A stretch of 46,441 nucleotides of DNA from an uncultured Methanobrevibacter sp. (GCA_902764015.1 CACWUH010000006.1:1-46441), one strand, 5' to 3'; positions 26,960 to 35,674 are shown, counted from the stretch's first letter. Notes: generated by a model not told the origin, from the sequence alone. Program-made: numbers and translations.

Positions 26960-27595
26960 ATGAAGGCAAAAGAATTAATGGATAAAGACTTTGTATACTT
27001 GAATGCCGATGACAGCGTCATTGACGCTTCAAAGGCTATGGAAGATGTTAGACGTTTTACCTGTCCTGTTGTAAATGACAAGAAACAGTTGATAGGATGG
27101 ATTACTGCGTTTGACATTACAAAAGGTTTAAGAGAAGGTAGAGAAAAGATTTCAGATATTATGAGCAGTTGTGAGGAAGTTGCTTCTGTCCATGAAGATG
27201 ATCCTGCAAGAAAGGCTGTGATTTTAACGGCCAACAACAAGTTCGTAACCGTTCCTGTTGTAAATGATGACAATCAGGTAATAGGCATGGTTCGCGCATG
27301 CGATATTGTGGAACTGTTGTCAAACCTTTATGATATTAAGGTTGTCAAGCTCTACAAGGCAATGCAAAACCAGCTTAACGGCGTGACTTGGGAAGAGCTG
27401 ATGGCCGCTTCTGCTTTGGTGTCTAAAAAGACTACTGGTAAAAAGATTTCGCCTGAAGAATATGAGGCCAACATTATGGACTCCACTTTTGGAGAAGCCA
27501 TATGGGCAACTGGAGGACTTGAAAAATTCTTTGCAGGTTTGATTTCCGTTGGAGAAATGGTAATTGCCCGCAGAGTTGGCAGGGCTAAAAAATAA
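26960..27595 (+). CDS. CBS-domain-pair protein with a helical C-terminal domain
   Basis: Of its 211 residues, about 1-125 form two CBS motifs, as seen in the paired F-T/V-x-C/V-P-V-V-N-D-x-x-x-L/V-I-G strings. CBS pairs usually bind adenine nucleotides or S-adenosylmethionine and sense energy or methylation state. The C-terminal 85 residues form an uncharacterised helical domain ending in basic residues. Starting at ATG 26960 (GGGGG upstream), it lies 13 bp after the polyferredoxin gene and could regulate the electron pathway or the epimerase that follows (inference). Confidence 0.88.
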   Translation: MKAKELMDKDFVYLNADDSVIDASKAMEDVRRFTCPVVNDKKQLIGWITAFDITKGLREGREKISDIMSSCEEVASVHEDDPARKAVILTANNKFVTVPVVNDDNQVIGMVRACDIVELLSNLYDIKVVKLYKAMQNQLNGVTWEELMAASALVSKKTTGKKISPEEYEANIMDSTFGEAIWATGGLEKFFAGLISVGEMVIARRVGRAKK

Positions 27596-27611
27596 ACTTA
27601 AAGTGATAATT

Positions 27612-28607
27612 ATGCGTGAATATAATGAATATCAAGACAAAACAATCCTTGTAACTGGTGGGGCCGGTTGCGTTGGAAGTAACCTGACCCGCAAATTTGC
27701 AGATTTGGGGGCCGGAAAAGTAATCATATTGGATAACCTTTCATCAGCTTACGAATGGAACATATCCCCTCGTGAGAACATTGAATTCATTCAAGGCGAC
27801 ATTCTTGATGATGCCGTTTTGAAAAGGGTCTTCAAGCAAAAGCCGGATTATGTATATCACCTGGCGGCACACTTTGCAAACCAGAACAGTGTCGATAACC
27901 CTGAAAAGGATTTGATGGTCAATGGTATAGGTATCTTAAAGGTGCTTCAATATGCACAGCTCACTGGCGTAGACAGGTTTGTTTACTCTTCATCCGGTTG
28001 CGGCGTTTACGGACTTGACTCCAAAATGCCGTTTGAGGAACATGATATTTCAATTTCACTGCACACCCCATATCAAGTAACAAAACTTCTAGGAGAACTT
28101 TATACCAACTACTTCCACAACTTATATGACATGAACATCGTAAACGCAAGATTCTTCAATGTATTCGGTCCGGGGGAAGTTCCTGGAAAATACAGAAACG
28201 TAATTCCAAACTTCATGTACTGGTCCAAAAACGGACAGGCGCTACCGATTACAGGTGACGGTTCGGAAACAAGGGACTGGACATTTGTGGATGACATCTG
28301 CAACGGTCTGATTGCAATGGGCGTTGAAGAGGAGGCGATCGGTGAAGCCATAAACCTTGGCTCCGGAAAGGACCACAGGGTAATCGACATGGCCAATAAG
28401 ATTAACGCATTGACCGGAAACGAAGCCGGAATCAACTATGTGGCCCGTCGTGACTGGGATGCAAAGACCAAGCTTTTATCCTCAATTGAGAAGGCAAAAG
28501 ATATCCTGGGATATTCGCCTAAAGTGTCCTTTGATGACGGCCTTGAAAGAACCCATGACTGGTTCTGTGAAAACTGGGAAGACATCCAAAAGTCTGCCGA
28601 GTTCTAA
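27612..28607 (+). CDS. NAD-dependent nucleotide-sugar epimerase/dehydratase
   Basis: This 331-residue extended short-chain dehydrogenase has the NAD motif G-G-A-G-C-V-G-S-N (16-24) and the catalytic Y-Q-V-T-K (Y154, K158). It is clearly different from the epimerase at 12557-13489, with Cys-Val in the NAD loop and a longer substrate domain. It probably acts on a UDP- or dTDP-sugar for the wall or surface glycans. ATG 27612 follows AAGTGATAA and the gene lies 16 bp after the CBS gene; a hairpin terminator ends the unit. Confidence 0.88.
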   Translation: MREYNEYQDKTILVTGGAGCVGSNLTRKFADLGAGKVIILDNLSSAYEWNISPRENIEFIQGDILDDAVLKRVFKQKPDYVYHLAAHFANQNSVDNPEKDLMVNGIGILKVLQYAQLTGVDRFVYSSSGCGVYGLDSKMPFEEHDISISLHTPYQVTKLLGELYTNYFHNLYDMNIVNARFFNVFGPGEVPGKYRNVIPNFMYWSKNGQALPITGDGSETRDWTFVDDICNGLIAMGVEEEAIGEAINLGSGKDHRVIDMANKINALTGNEAGINYVARRDWDAKTKLLSSIEKAKDILGYSPKVSFDDGLERTHDWFCENWEDIQKSAEF

Positions 28608-28627
28608 AGGACTCTTTTCCCCATAGT

Positions 28628-28667
28628 CCTAAAAATCTTTTTGATTTTTAGGGATTTTTCTATTTTT
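28628..28667 (+). terminator. Terminator of the eha-epimerase transcription unit
   Basis: A perfect 10-bp stem (CCTAAAAATC 28628-28637, GATTTTTAGG 28643-28652) with loop TTTTT is followed by T-rich sequence. It is the first strong terminator seen after ehaA. Confidence 0.85.
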
Positions 28668-28720
28668 CATTAATTATTTATATTCACCTTTACAGAATTA
28701 CATTATAGTTAGGTGAATTT

Positions 28721-30637
28721 ATGCAGAGTACAAAGGCAATTTTTTTAATATTACTCGTTTTCATTTGCGTCAATGTTTGTGTAGTTTCCGCCAATGATTT
28801 GAATTCAACCGACAATCTTGAATTGGATAATGGAGATGTAGTTGAATTAGATGAAGAGATTTCTCTCTTGAATGCGGGAAATGATTCAAATGATGATATT
28901 GTTGGATTAAATGAAGAAACTTCATCCTTAAATGCCGGAAACGGTTCTGATGATGTTGAAAAGACAATGCCGATAATCACAATCAGTTCCAATGATGTTA
29001 AAAGCAAGGACACATTGAAGATTTACATTAAAAATTCAACAGGCAATCCCATAAAATCCAAAGAATTCACCGCAATACTAAACGAAAATAAATATTCGCT
29101 TAAAACCGATTCCAATGGGGTTTCAAAATTAAACATTGACCTGCCAGCAAAGTCCTATAAGCTGACGGTCATTTTCGATGAGGATGACAAGTATAACGGA
29201 ACAGCTAAGGATTTCACCATAAAGGTTTCAAAACTGTCCACCAAGCTAACGGAATCTGCAAATTTCGTACAAAAGAATAATTATCTGTATTTCCAGCTCA
29301 CCGACAGCAACGGTTATGCGGTTTCAGGAAAGAAAGTAACTATCAAATATAATGGCAAGACATATACCCGAAGAACAAATTCTAAAGGACAGGTTTCAAT
29401 CAAAATAAAATCTTCAAAGTTCAAAAATTCGATTAAGGTCAAGTTCGGTGGAGACAAGCAGTTCGGGTCTTCTTCCTTGAAACTGAAATTCTATGTGGTA
29501 AATGAGCAGTTTTCCATTGACATCGGCAATTCCAGATTTATTACAAACGGTTTCATTAGGCTTTATCTGAAACATGCCGGCAAGGCCCTGTCCAAAAAGA
29601 CGGTCACAATAACTGTTGGCGGCAAGAAGTTCAAGATGAAAACCAATTCCGAGGGCATCATAGTGCTCAAGCCAAACCTTAAGGCAGGTTCTTATAATGT
29701 CAAGGCCAAGTACAAGAAATATTATTCCACTAAAAACCTCAGATGCTATGACGGGGATGTCAAGGATCCTTTAAAGGAGAACATTCCCTTAAAAAATGGA
29801 AAGCCGGATGTTGATTTGATGCCTAAAAACTATGTCTGGGGCGACGGAAATGCAAAGTACACCCTTACGAAATCACAGTACCTGGAAGTTTTAAAAAGGG
29901 ACAGCTACTGTCTGTTTTTAAATAAAAAGTTGACAAAATACACCTTCTTCAAGACAAAGTCTCAAAAAAAGCTGAACCATATCATCAAGCGTGAAAAGTG
30001 GAATGTCATCGAAAGGGCAATCAACACCAAGCTGGTCAGGGAAAACAGGCATAATTACTGGCCGGCCAAGGTAACGGTTTCGCTCAGCGGCAAATCCTAT
30101 AAGTATCCACTGGTGAGGGATGCCCAGGACAATGGCCATACGTGCGGTCCGACCTCATGCAGCATGTGCAGCCAGGTCCTGAAGAATTATGTTTGCGAAA
30201 AGTACTTTGCAAAGCTGTCCAAAACCGACAGCTATGGAACAAGCTGCAACAATATGATAGTTGCACTTGAAAAGAACAGTTTCGATGCCGAATACTATTA
30301 CAAATCCACATTCAAAAAGGCATTGAAGGAAGTTCAAAAAGGCGGCACAGCCTTGATATTCCATGCATACAATCATTATGTAAGCATCCTCGACATCAGC
30401 AAGGACGGCAAGAAGGTTTTGGTAAGCAATTCCTACGGCACCTATGACGATATCCCGACCGGATGGGTAAAGGTCAGCTACATGAAGAAGAAATTCTCCA
30501 ATATTGATGAAAGCCTGATTGTAAAGCTTAACTATAAGCTGTCCGATTCAAAAAAGAACATGGTCAATAACTATTATTCCTGCATGGGCAAGAATTGGGT
30601 TGCCAAAGACACTCGCCAGTCAATTGGAGGAGTGTAG
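28721..30637 (+). CDS. Secreted protein with Ig-like repeats and a C39/papain-like Cys peptidase domain
   Basis: This 638-residue protein has a signal peptide (1-24), an acidic low-complexity stretch, three Ig-like repeats (about 80-340, the last two Lys-rich), and a C-terminal domain of about 290 residues. There D-N-G-H-T-C-G-P-T-S-C-S-M-C (C475) resembles the active-site Cys region of C39-like peptidases. N-H-Y-V-S-I-L-D (H552) and V-S-N-S-Y-G (N570) supply a plausible His and Asn; D558 is an alternative third residue. Pseudomurein endoisopeptidases of methanogen viruses use a Cys-His-Asp triad, so wall remodelling or self-defence is a reasonable guess, but processing of surface proteins is equally possible. 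It has no transmembrane anchor; ribosome binding site TTAGGTGA. Confidence 0.85.
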   Translation: MQSTKAIFLILLVFICVNVCVVSANDLNSTDNLELDNGDVVELDEEISLLNAGNDSNDDIVGLNEETSSLNAGNGSDDVEKTMPIITISSNDVKSKDTLKIYIKNSTGNPIKSKEFTAILNENKYSLKTDSNGVSKLNIDLPAKSYKLTVIFDEDDKYNGTAKDFTIKVSKLSTKLTESANFVQKNNYLYFQLTDSNGYAVSGKKVTIKYNGKTYTRRTNSKGQVSIKIKSSKFKNSIKVKFGGDKQFGSSSLKLKFYVVNEQFSIDIGNSRFITNGFIRLYLKHAGKALSKKTVTITVGGKKFKMKTNSEGIIVLKPNLKAGSYNVKAKYKKYYSTKNLRCYDGDVKDPLKENIPLKNGKPDVDLMPKNYVWGDGNAKYTLTKSQYLEVLKRDSYCLFLNKKLTKYTFFKTKSQKKLNHIIKREKWNVIERAINTKLVRENRHNYWPAKVTVSLSGKSYKYPLVRDAQDNGHTCGPTSCSMCSQVLKNYVCEKYFAKLSKTDSYGTSCNNMIVALEKNSFDAEYYYKSTFKKALKEVQKGGTALIFHAYNHYVSILDISKDGKKVLVSNSYGTYDDIPTGWVKVSYMKKKFSNIDESLIVKLNYKLSDSKKNMVNNYYSCMGKNWVAKDTRQSIGGV

Positions 30638-30738
30638 ACATTTTTCTCTTTTTTAGATTATTATTTTTTTGCTCTTAATCAATATTATATATTACCAATG
30701 CCAAATATCATTGTATAGCGATATTTTCTGGTGATTTG

Positions 30739-30840
30739 ATGTTAGATGAATGTCCGATGTGTGGTTATCCATGTGATGTTCTTGAAGAGTCCTATCTGAA
30801 TTGTGAATTCATTCCGTTTGATGAGGAATCCGGTGATTAG
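30739..30840 (+). CDS. Small Cys-rich protein (33 residues), first gene of a three-gene unit
   Basis: The sequence starts M-L-D-E-C-P-M-C-G-Y-P-C-D and has another Cys at 22, giving C-x2-C-x3-C-x9-C, a likely zinc knuckle, with an acidic tail. GGTGAT lies 3 bases before ATG and the next gene starts 2 bp after the stop. It is the same length as the zinc-ribbon protein that closes the unit. Function unknown. Confidence 0.65.
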   Translation: MLDECPMCGYPCDVLEESYLNCEFIPFDEESGD

Positions 30841-30842
30841 CG

Positions 30843-31268
30843 ATGTGGAAATTAATCTGGCCGATTCTGGTTGTTATACTTTCAAACACGTTCTATAACG
30901 TTTGCATGAAATCGATGCCGGGAGATGTGAATCCATTCGGCGCTTTGATGGTTACATATCTGGGTGCCGCCATCATTTCAGGGTTGATTTTTGTATATGT
31001 TGTCGGACCATCGAATGTCGGTGTTGAAATGTCCAAAATCAACTGGACCTCCGTCGTTTTGGCCCTTGCCATCGTGGGCCTGGAAGTAGGTTATGTATTT
31101 GTTTACCGTGCAGGCTGGACCGTAAGCACTGCCAGTGTTGTTGCAAACATCGGGCTTGCATGTGTTCTGATATTTGTAGGCTATTTCCTATACCGGGAAA
31201 ACGTTTCGTTTAACCAGATTGTCGGAATAATCGTTTGCATGTTTGGTTTGGTTTTGATTAACATTTAG
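30843..31268 (+). CDS. Four-helix EamA/SMR-type membrane transporter
   Basis: This 141-residue protein has four hydrophobic helices in the style of half-size EamA/DMT or small multidrug resistance proteins. Features are N-T-F-Y-N-V-C-M-K-S early, V-Y-R-A-G-W in helix 3-4, and a final helix with V-G-I-I-V-C-M-F-G-L-V-L-I. Such proteins usually work as dimers and export small solutes. Flanking genes encode 33-residue Cys-rich proteins in the same unit, hinting at a metal- or redox-linked cargo or control (inference). Confidence 0.82.
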   Translation: MWKLIWPILVVILSNTFYNVCMKSMPGDVNPFGALMVTYLGAAIISGLIFVYVVGPSNVGVEMSKINWTSVVLALAIVGLEVGYVFVYRAGWTVSTASVVANIGLACVLIFVGYFLYRENVSFNQIVGIIVCMFGLVLINI

Positions 31269-31278
31269 AGGTGATGAT

Positions 31279-31380
31279 ATGAGGTGCCCTGTTTGCGGAG
31301 CTTGGGTTGAAGAAGGAGAGGAATATTGTCCCAATTGCGGGTATGATGTCCACTGCATAGATGAGGATGATAATTTCTAA
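31279..31380 (+). CDS. Zinc-ribbon microprotein (33 residues)
   Basis: C-P-V-C-G at 3-7 and C-P-N-C-G at 17-21 form a classic zinc ribbon, followed by another Cys and an acidic tail. GAGGTGAT lies just before ATG 31279. The gene is 10 bp after the transporter and the same length (102 bp) as the gene before the transporter. Confidence 0.72.
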   Translation: MRCPVCGAWVEEGEEYCPNCGYDVHCIDEDDNF

Positions 31381-31599
31381 ATTCTTTTAATCGATATTAC
31401 TGTTTTTTAATATCATTTTTTCATTATTTAATTAAAATTTCTATTTTTAACTTATTTCTATTTAAATTTCTTTAATTAAAAAAATAATTATTTTTACAAA
31501 AAATTAGTCATCATTATATATTATAAATATTATATACTTTATTATGAGGATAATTTTCAATAATTACTTCTTTATTATTGGGCATAAAGGAGGTGAAAT

Positions 31600-33744
31600 A
31601 TGAACAGAAAAGCTTTGATAATGGTGCTTGTTGCATTTGCATTACTAACGCTAAATGTCTGTGCCGCTCAGGAAATCGATAATTCCACTGATGCCAATGA
31701 GACGTTGGCAGTTGTCGATGAGCCGGTTCTGGAGACATCTAACGACACTCAAGTCCTTGAAGCTGCAAAGACCAACACTCACTTGGAAGTTGCCGGCCAG
31801 ACTAACTTTGATGTAATCGGAGATTACTTTAAGGTGAAATTGTCTGACAACAATAACAAGGCCCTCCAGAACACAAAGGTAACATTCACCCTCAACGGCA
31901 AAAGCTACACTCAGAACACCGATTCTTCAGGCATAGCCAAGCTGCAGATAAGATTGAATGACGGCTCGTATAATCTTGTAACCAAATTCGCAGGAAATTC
32001 TAATTACCAGGCTTCGTCCTTGACCACCAAAATCACGATGGACAATACCCGTGAGGTGGAAAGCGGAATGACCAATGACCAAATCCAGAATATCATCGAC
32101 AACGCTAAGGCAAATAACGTGATATTGTTTAAGGGCAAAACCTACTCGGATATCAATCTTGTCATCACGAAATGTCTGACATTGCAGAGCAATGTTGGAA
32201 CAACTTTAAAATCAAGTTCATCAAGTCCTGTAATCAGTATTAAGGGTTCAAAGGCGTCCCTAACCAGAATCAAGGGATTCAAGATTCAGGGTGCAGGCGA
32301 TGGAATCAAGGTTGATGGCGCTGATTACGTGACAATCTATGGTAATGACATCACTTCCAAGGGAAATGGAATTGTCGGGCTGAACACCAAATACTTGAAT
32401 ATCACTAAAAACAACATTGTCAAAAACTCAAAAAGCGGAATAAGCCTTGCCGAGTCAAGCTATGCATATATATTCAACAATAAAATCAGCAGCAATGGTG
32501 AAAATGGTATTGAGGTTGCCAAATCCCACAATGTCTACATTAATGGGAATACGATAACGGACAATGCCAAAAACGGCATATATCTGGATGGCAAAATCAA
32601 CGGCAAAAACTATGGTGAAGGACCAAGCAATCTGCACATTACTAAAAATACGATTTCCCAAAACAATAAAAACGGCATCTATGTCAATAAGGCAGGAGAT
32701 GACGTAAATGTAAAGGGTAATTCAATAGAATCCAATGCAGAAAGTGGAATTTCGCTGTCCGAAATAGGCAGCAATAAGATTCAATCAAATGTCATATCAT
32801 CCAATGGATATGTCGGCATAGAATTCGGCGGCAATTATGTCATGCCGAAAAATCAGGACATTTCATATAATGCGATTGTTGGAAATAAGGAGCGCGAAGT
32901 TGAAGCCAGGGATACATATTACAGCATGAATGACGATCAGCTGAAACTTGGAGACAATTGGTATAGTGATGGGGTAATCTGTCCTAAAATCAAAACCAAC
33001 AAAATCAAATTCACTGTCACACAAACCGGTCCAAACCAGTTCCAGGCTTCGTTCACGGATTCCAATGGCAATCTGGCCACCTTGCTTCCCGACAGGACAT
33101 TGTCCTATAGGGTAAATAATGGAAAAACCGTTACATTGACCATCAGTGGAGGAATAGGCACATTCACTGTGGATGCAAAGGATGGTGACCTTGTTAAGGC
33201 AACCGTCGATAGTTCCAGAAGGGACAATACCTATGATTCGGATGCAAAGTCATCTTCACAGAAGGCCAATGGAAAGACGCAAAGCTACGATTATCCGTCA
33301 ATTCCAAATTATCAGTTATATGAGGATATCGGAACTGGCGGAGGTAGCGGTAGTGGCAGCGGCAATGGCGATGGAACAGGTCAGGGGTCTGGCGGAAACG
33401 CCAACAAAGGAAATGGGAATTCGGCTGTTGAAAGCAGCGATAATACCGGAAACAGCACCTATAGCCAAAAGACAGACCCTGCAAACAATGCAAACAATCA
33501 GGTCAACGATGTGGAGCAGAGCTATGAAACACAGACAACCACATCTCCAGCTAGCGCATCCGAAAGTAGCTCCGGCGCAGATGCGGGTTCAGGTCAAGCC
33601 CAGCAGTCTGTAGTAAAACAAATCATAATCGATGAAGATGAATTCTTTAAGATAACCGGCATTTCATTTATTGTTCTGTTAATGATTTTAACAATTGCTT
33701 TTTATTATCGCGAGGATATCCGTGAAATGAAATCCAAAATGTAG
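31600..33744 (+). CDS. Adhesin-like protein with Ig-like domain, beta-helix and C-terminal membrane anchor
   Basis: This 714-residue protein has a signal peptide (1-22, ending C-A-A-Q), an Ig-like domain (about 55-145), a right-handed parallel beta-helix (about 160-450, repeated N-x-I-x-x-N-x-x-N-G-I patterns), and a second Ig-like region (about 460-535). A long Gly/Ser/Asn/Gln-rich stalk follows (about 575-680), then one transmembrane helix and a basic stop-transfer tail. It is expected to stand off the membrane through the wall, binding host, protozoal or bacterial surfaces. A strong AAAGGAGGTGA precedes ATG. Intergenic DNA upstream (31381-31599) is AT-rich and presumably holds its promoter. 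Confidence 0.9.
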   Translation: MNRKALIMVLVAFALLTLNVCAAQEIDNSTDANETLAVVDEPVLETSNDTQVLEAAKTNTHLEVAGQTNFDVIGDYFKVKLSDNNNKALQNTKVTFTLNGKSYTQNTDSSGIAKLQIRLNDGSYNLVTKFAGNSNYQASSLTTKITMDNTREVESGMTNDQIQNIIDNAKANNVILFKGKTYSDINLVITKCLTLQSNVGTTLKSSSSSPVISIKGSKASLTRIKGFKIQGAGDGIKVDGADYVTIYGNDITSKGNGIVGLNTKYLNITKNNIVKNSKSGISLAESSYAYIFNNKISSNGENGIEVAKSHNVYINGNTITDNAKNGIYLDGKINGKNYGEGPSNLHITKNTISQNNKNGIYVNKAGDDVNVKGNSIESNAESGISLSEIGSNKIQSNVISSNGYVGIEFGGNYVMPKNQDISYNAIVGNKEREVEARDTYYSMNDDQLKLGDNWYSDGVICPKIKTNKIKFTVTQTGPNQFQASFTDSNGNLATLLPDRTLSYRVNNGKTVTLTISGGIGTFTVDAKDGDLVKATVDSSRRDNTYDSDAKSSSQKANGKTQSYDYPSIPNYQLYEDIGTGGGSGSGSGNGDGTGQGSGGNANKGNGNSAVESSDNTGNSTYSQKTDPANNANNQVNDVEQSYETQTTTSPASASESSSGADAGSGQAQQSVVKQIIIDEDEFFKITGISFIVLLMILTIAFYYREDIREMKSKM

Positions 33745-33833
33745 GATTCATCTCATTTTTTATCTTTTTTTATAATAAATTATTTAAACGTTTTTAAATA
33801 TAGTATATAATATCTTACCTTTGAGGGATTTAT

Positions 33834-34955
33834 ATGAATAAGAGTGACTTGAAAAGAGATCATTATATGCTCAAAGGGCCGCTTGCCAAGAAGGGTTATG
33901 ACTGGTGGTGGCATTCCTTGACTGCATATAACAAGAAAACCGGTGAACCACGACCATTTTTTATTGAATATTTTGTGTGCAATCCTGATTTGGCGGAAGA
34001 GGAACCTACACTTGGACAATTACCTGAAAACAAGGAGGCTGGCAAAAGACCATCCTACTGTATGATAAAGGCAGGAACATGGGGTAAAGATGCAAAGCAG
34101 ATTCATAATTTTTACTCAATGAAATACTTCAACTGCCCTGATGATGAATTGAACATTCAGGTAGGTGACTGCAGCCTGACAGAAACCCACATGAACGGAT
34201 TTGCAAGGGTATCCGAAGAGGATGCTAAAAATCATCCGGAATACATGTGCGATGCAGGAGACATGATGTGGGATTTGGACATCGACAAGCAAATCACCTT
34301 CAATGTCGGCTATGGCGCCAGCTCACTATTTAGAAAATTGAACTCATTTGAAATGTTCTGGCATGCTGAAGGAATCAAGACCCAATACAGCGGAACAATA
34401 TGGCTCGACGGGGAAGAGTATGAGGTGATTCCTGAAAAGTCATACGGGTATGCCGACAAGAACTGGGGAGGAGACTTCACATCCCCGTGGCTTTGGATTT
34501 CATCATGCAATATCACAAGCCTGATTTCAGGCAAAAAATTGGAAAACTCCGCATTTGAAGCGGGCGGAGGAAGGCCGAAGGCATTCGGAATTTCAATTCC
34601 CCGCAAACTGCTGATTGGATTTTACTATGAGGGAACCATGTATGAATACAATTTTGCAAGGTTCTGGAATATGGTGAAAATAGACTTTGACTTTGAAGAG
34701 GGAGACGAGGTCCACACCTGGCATGTAAATGCAAGCAACAAAAACTCCCGAATGGAACTTGTGCTTTACTGCAGGCGTGATGAAATGCTTCTAATCAATT
34801 ATGAAGCTCCAACAGGCAAAAAACTGCACAACCGTCTATGGAACGGTGGAAACGGTTGGGGTGAAATCAAGCTCTACAAAAAGGACGGAACCCTTATTGA
34901 CCATGTCAAGATAGAGAATGCCGGCTGTGAATACGGGGAGTATGATACCGAATGA
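33834..34955 (+). CDS. Tocopherol-cyclase-like (lipocalin-type) protein
   Basis: This 373-residue soluble protein lacks a signal peptide. Key similarity to the tocopherol cyclase/CrtC-like superfamily is the G-Y-A-D-K-N-W-G-G-D-F-T-S-P-W-L-W block (residues about 202-218), corresponding to the K-N-W-G region of plant and cyanobacterial cyclases, with an N-terminal K-K-G-Y-D-W-W-W-H. Those enzymes close chromanol rings or add water to prenyl chains. Methanogens are not known to make tocopherol, so the substrate, perhaps a prenylated quinol-like or isoprenoid lipid, is open. It overlaps by 4 bp (ATGA) a gene for a phytol/dolichol-kinase-like protein, indicating a shared pathway. Confidence 0.75.
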   Translation: MNKSDLKRDHYMLKGPLAKKGYDWWWHSLTAYNKKTGEPRPFFIEYFVCNPDLAEEEPTLGQLPENKEAGKRPSYCMIKAGTWGKDAKQIHNFYSMKYFNCPDDELNIQVGDCSLTETHMNGFARVSEEDAKNHPEYMCDAGDMMWDLDIDKQITFNVGYGASSLFRKLNSFEMFWHAEGIKTQYSGTIWLDGEEYEVIPEKSYGYADKNWGGDFTSPWLWISSCNITSLISGKKLENSAFEAGGGRPKAFGISIPRKLLIGFYYEGTMYEYNFARFWNMVKIDFDFEEGDEVHTWHVNASNKNSRMELVLYCRRDEMLLINYEAPTGKKLHNRLWNGGNGWGEIKLYKKDGTLIDHVKIENAGCEYGEYDTE

Positions 34956-35650
34956 TATTCACAGACATCATTGCATTGATAATAGTATATGTTTACGTAG
35001 CCATCATTTTCGTTGTAGCGGAAATGGTTTTAAAGACAAGGCCTGAAGTTTCACGCAAGTTTCTGCATATTATGGTAGGTAACATGATATTTGCCATGCC
35101 GTTTTTCTCAGATCCATGGGTAATGGTTTGGTTCTTGACGCTGCCTATCACAATCGGACTGTTCTTCCTGACTGAGTATTCTCCAGTCAAGATTGAAAAC
35201 AGCGTTACTGAATCGGGCCATGCATTGGGCTTGTTTTTCTATGCATTGATTTGGACAATTCTAATAGCAGTATTTACAATAATTTCGCCTGCAAACGACC
35301 CTAAATTCTACATCTGGATTGTGGCATTGGCCATTGTACCGATGGTATATGGTGACGGGTTTGCGGCATTAATCGGTCAAAAGTTCGGAAAGGTCAAATA
35401 CACAGTGTTCGGAGGCACAAAATCTCTTGAAGGGTCACTTACAATGTTTGTCATCACCTCCGTAATGAGCGTATTTGTATGGATGGTTTTCACATCAATC
35501 GGCTGCACAATGCCTGAATTCAATATTGTCTACATATTGATGATTTCGGCTGTTGCAACAATATGTGAAGCCTTCAGTTATGGTGGAATTGACAACCTGA
35601 CAGTTCCTGCCGTGACTGCAATATTATATTATCTGGTAGCCGTATTGTAG
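34952..35650 (+). CDS. Phytol/dolichol-kinase-like membrane protein (CTP-dependent prenol kinase family)
   Basis: This 232-residue protein has about seven hydrophobic segments and the family motifs S-R-K-F-L-H-I-M-V-G-N (about 35-45) and G-D-G-F-A-A-L-I-G-Q-K-F-G-K followed by G-G-T-K-S-L-E-G-S-L-T. The family phosphorylates phytol, dolichol, geranylgeraniol or diacylglycerol, usually with CTP. In archaea a geranylgeraniol or polyprenol salvage kinase is most likely. Its start overlaps the tocopherol-cyclase-like gene by 4 bp. A hairpin terminator overlaps its stop codon. Confidence 0.86.
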   Translation: MIFTDIIALIIVYVYVAIIFVVAEMVLKTRPEVSRKFLHIMVGNMIFAMPFFSDPWVMVWFLTLPITIGLFFLTEYSPVKIENSVTESGHALGLFFYALIWTILIAVFTIISPANDPKFYIWIVALAIVPMVYGDGFAALIGQKFGKVKYTVFGGTKSLEGSLTMFVITSVMSVFVWMVFTSIGCTMPEFNIVYILMISAVATICEAFSYGGIDNLTVPAVTAILYYLVAVL

Positions 35651-35663
35651 GCTACTATTTTTT
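35636..35663 (+). terminator. Hairpin terminator overlapping the prenol-kinase-like stop codon
   Basis: GTAGCC (35636-35641) and GGCTAC (35650-35655) form a 6-bp stem, and six T follow at 35658-35663. The stop codon is at 35648-35650. Confidence 0.6.
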
Positions 35664-35674
35664 CACTTCTTATT

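Noticed and set aside
26842..27273. Minus-strand ORFs opposite the polyferredoxin and CBS genes
   Set aside because: They are reverse complements of Cys-rich or acidic coding sequence, with no initiation signals.
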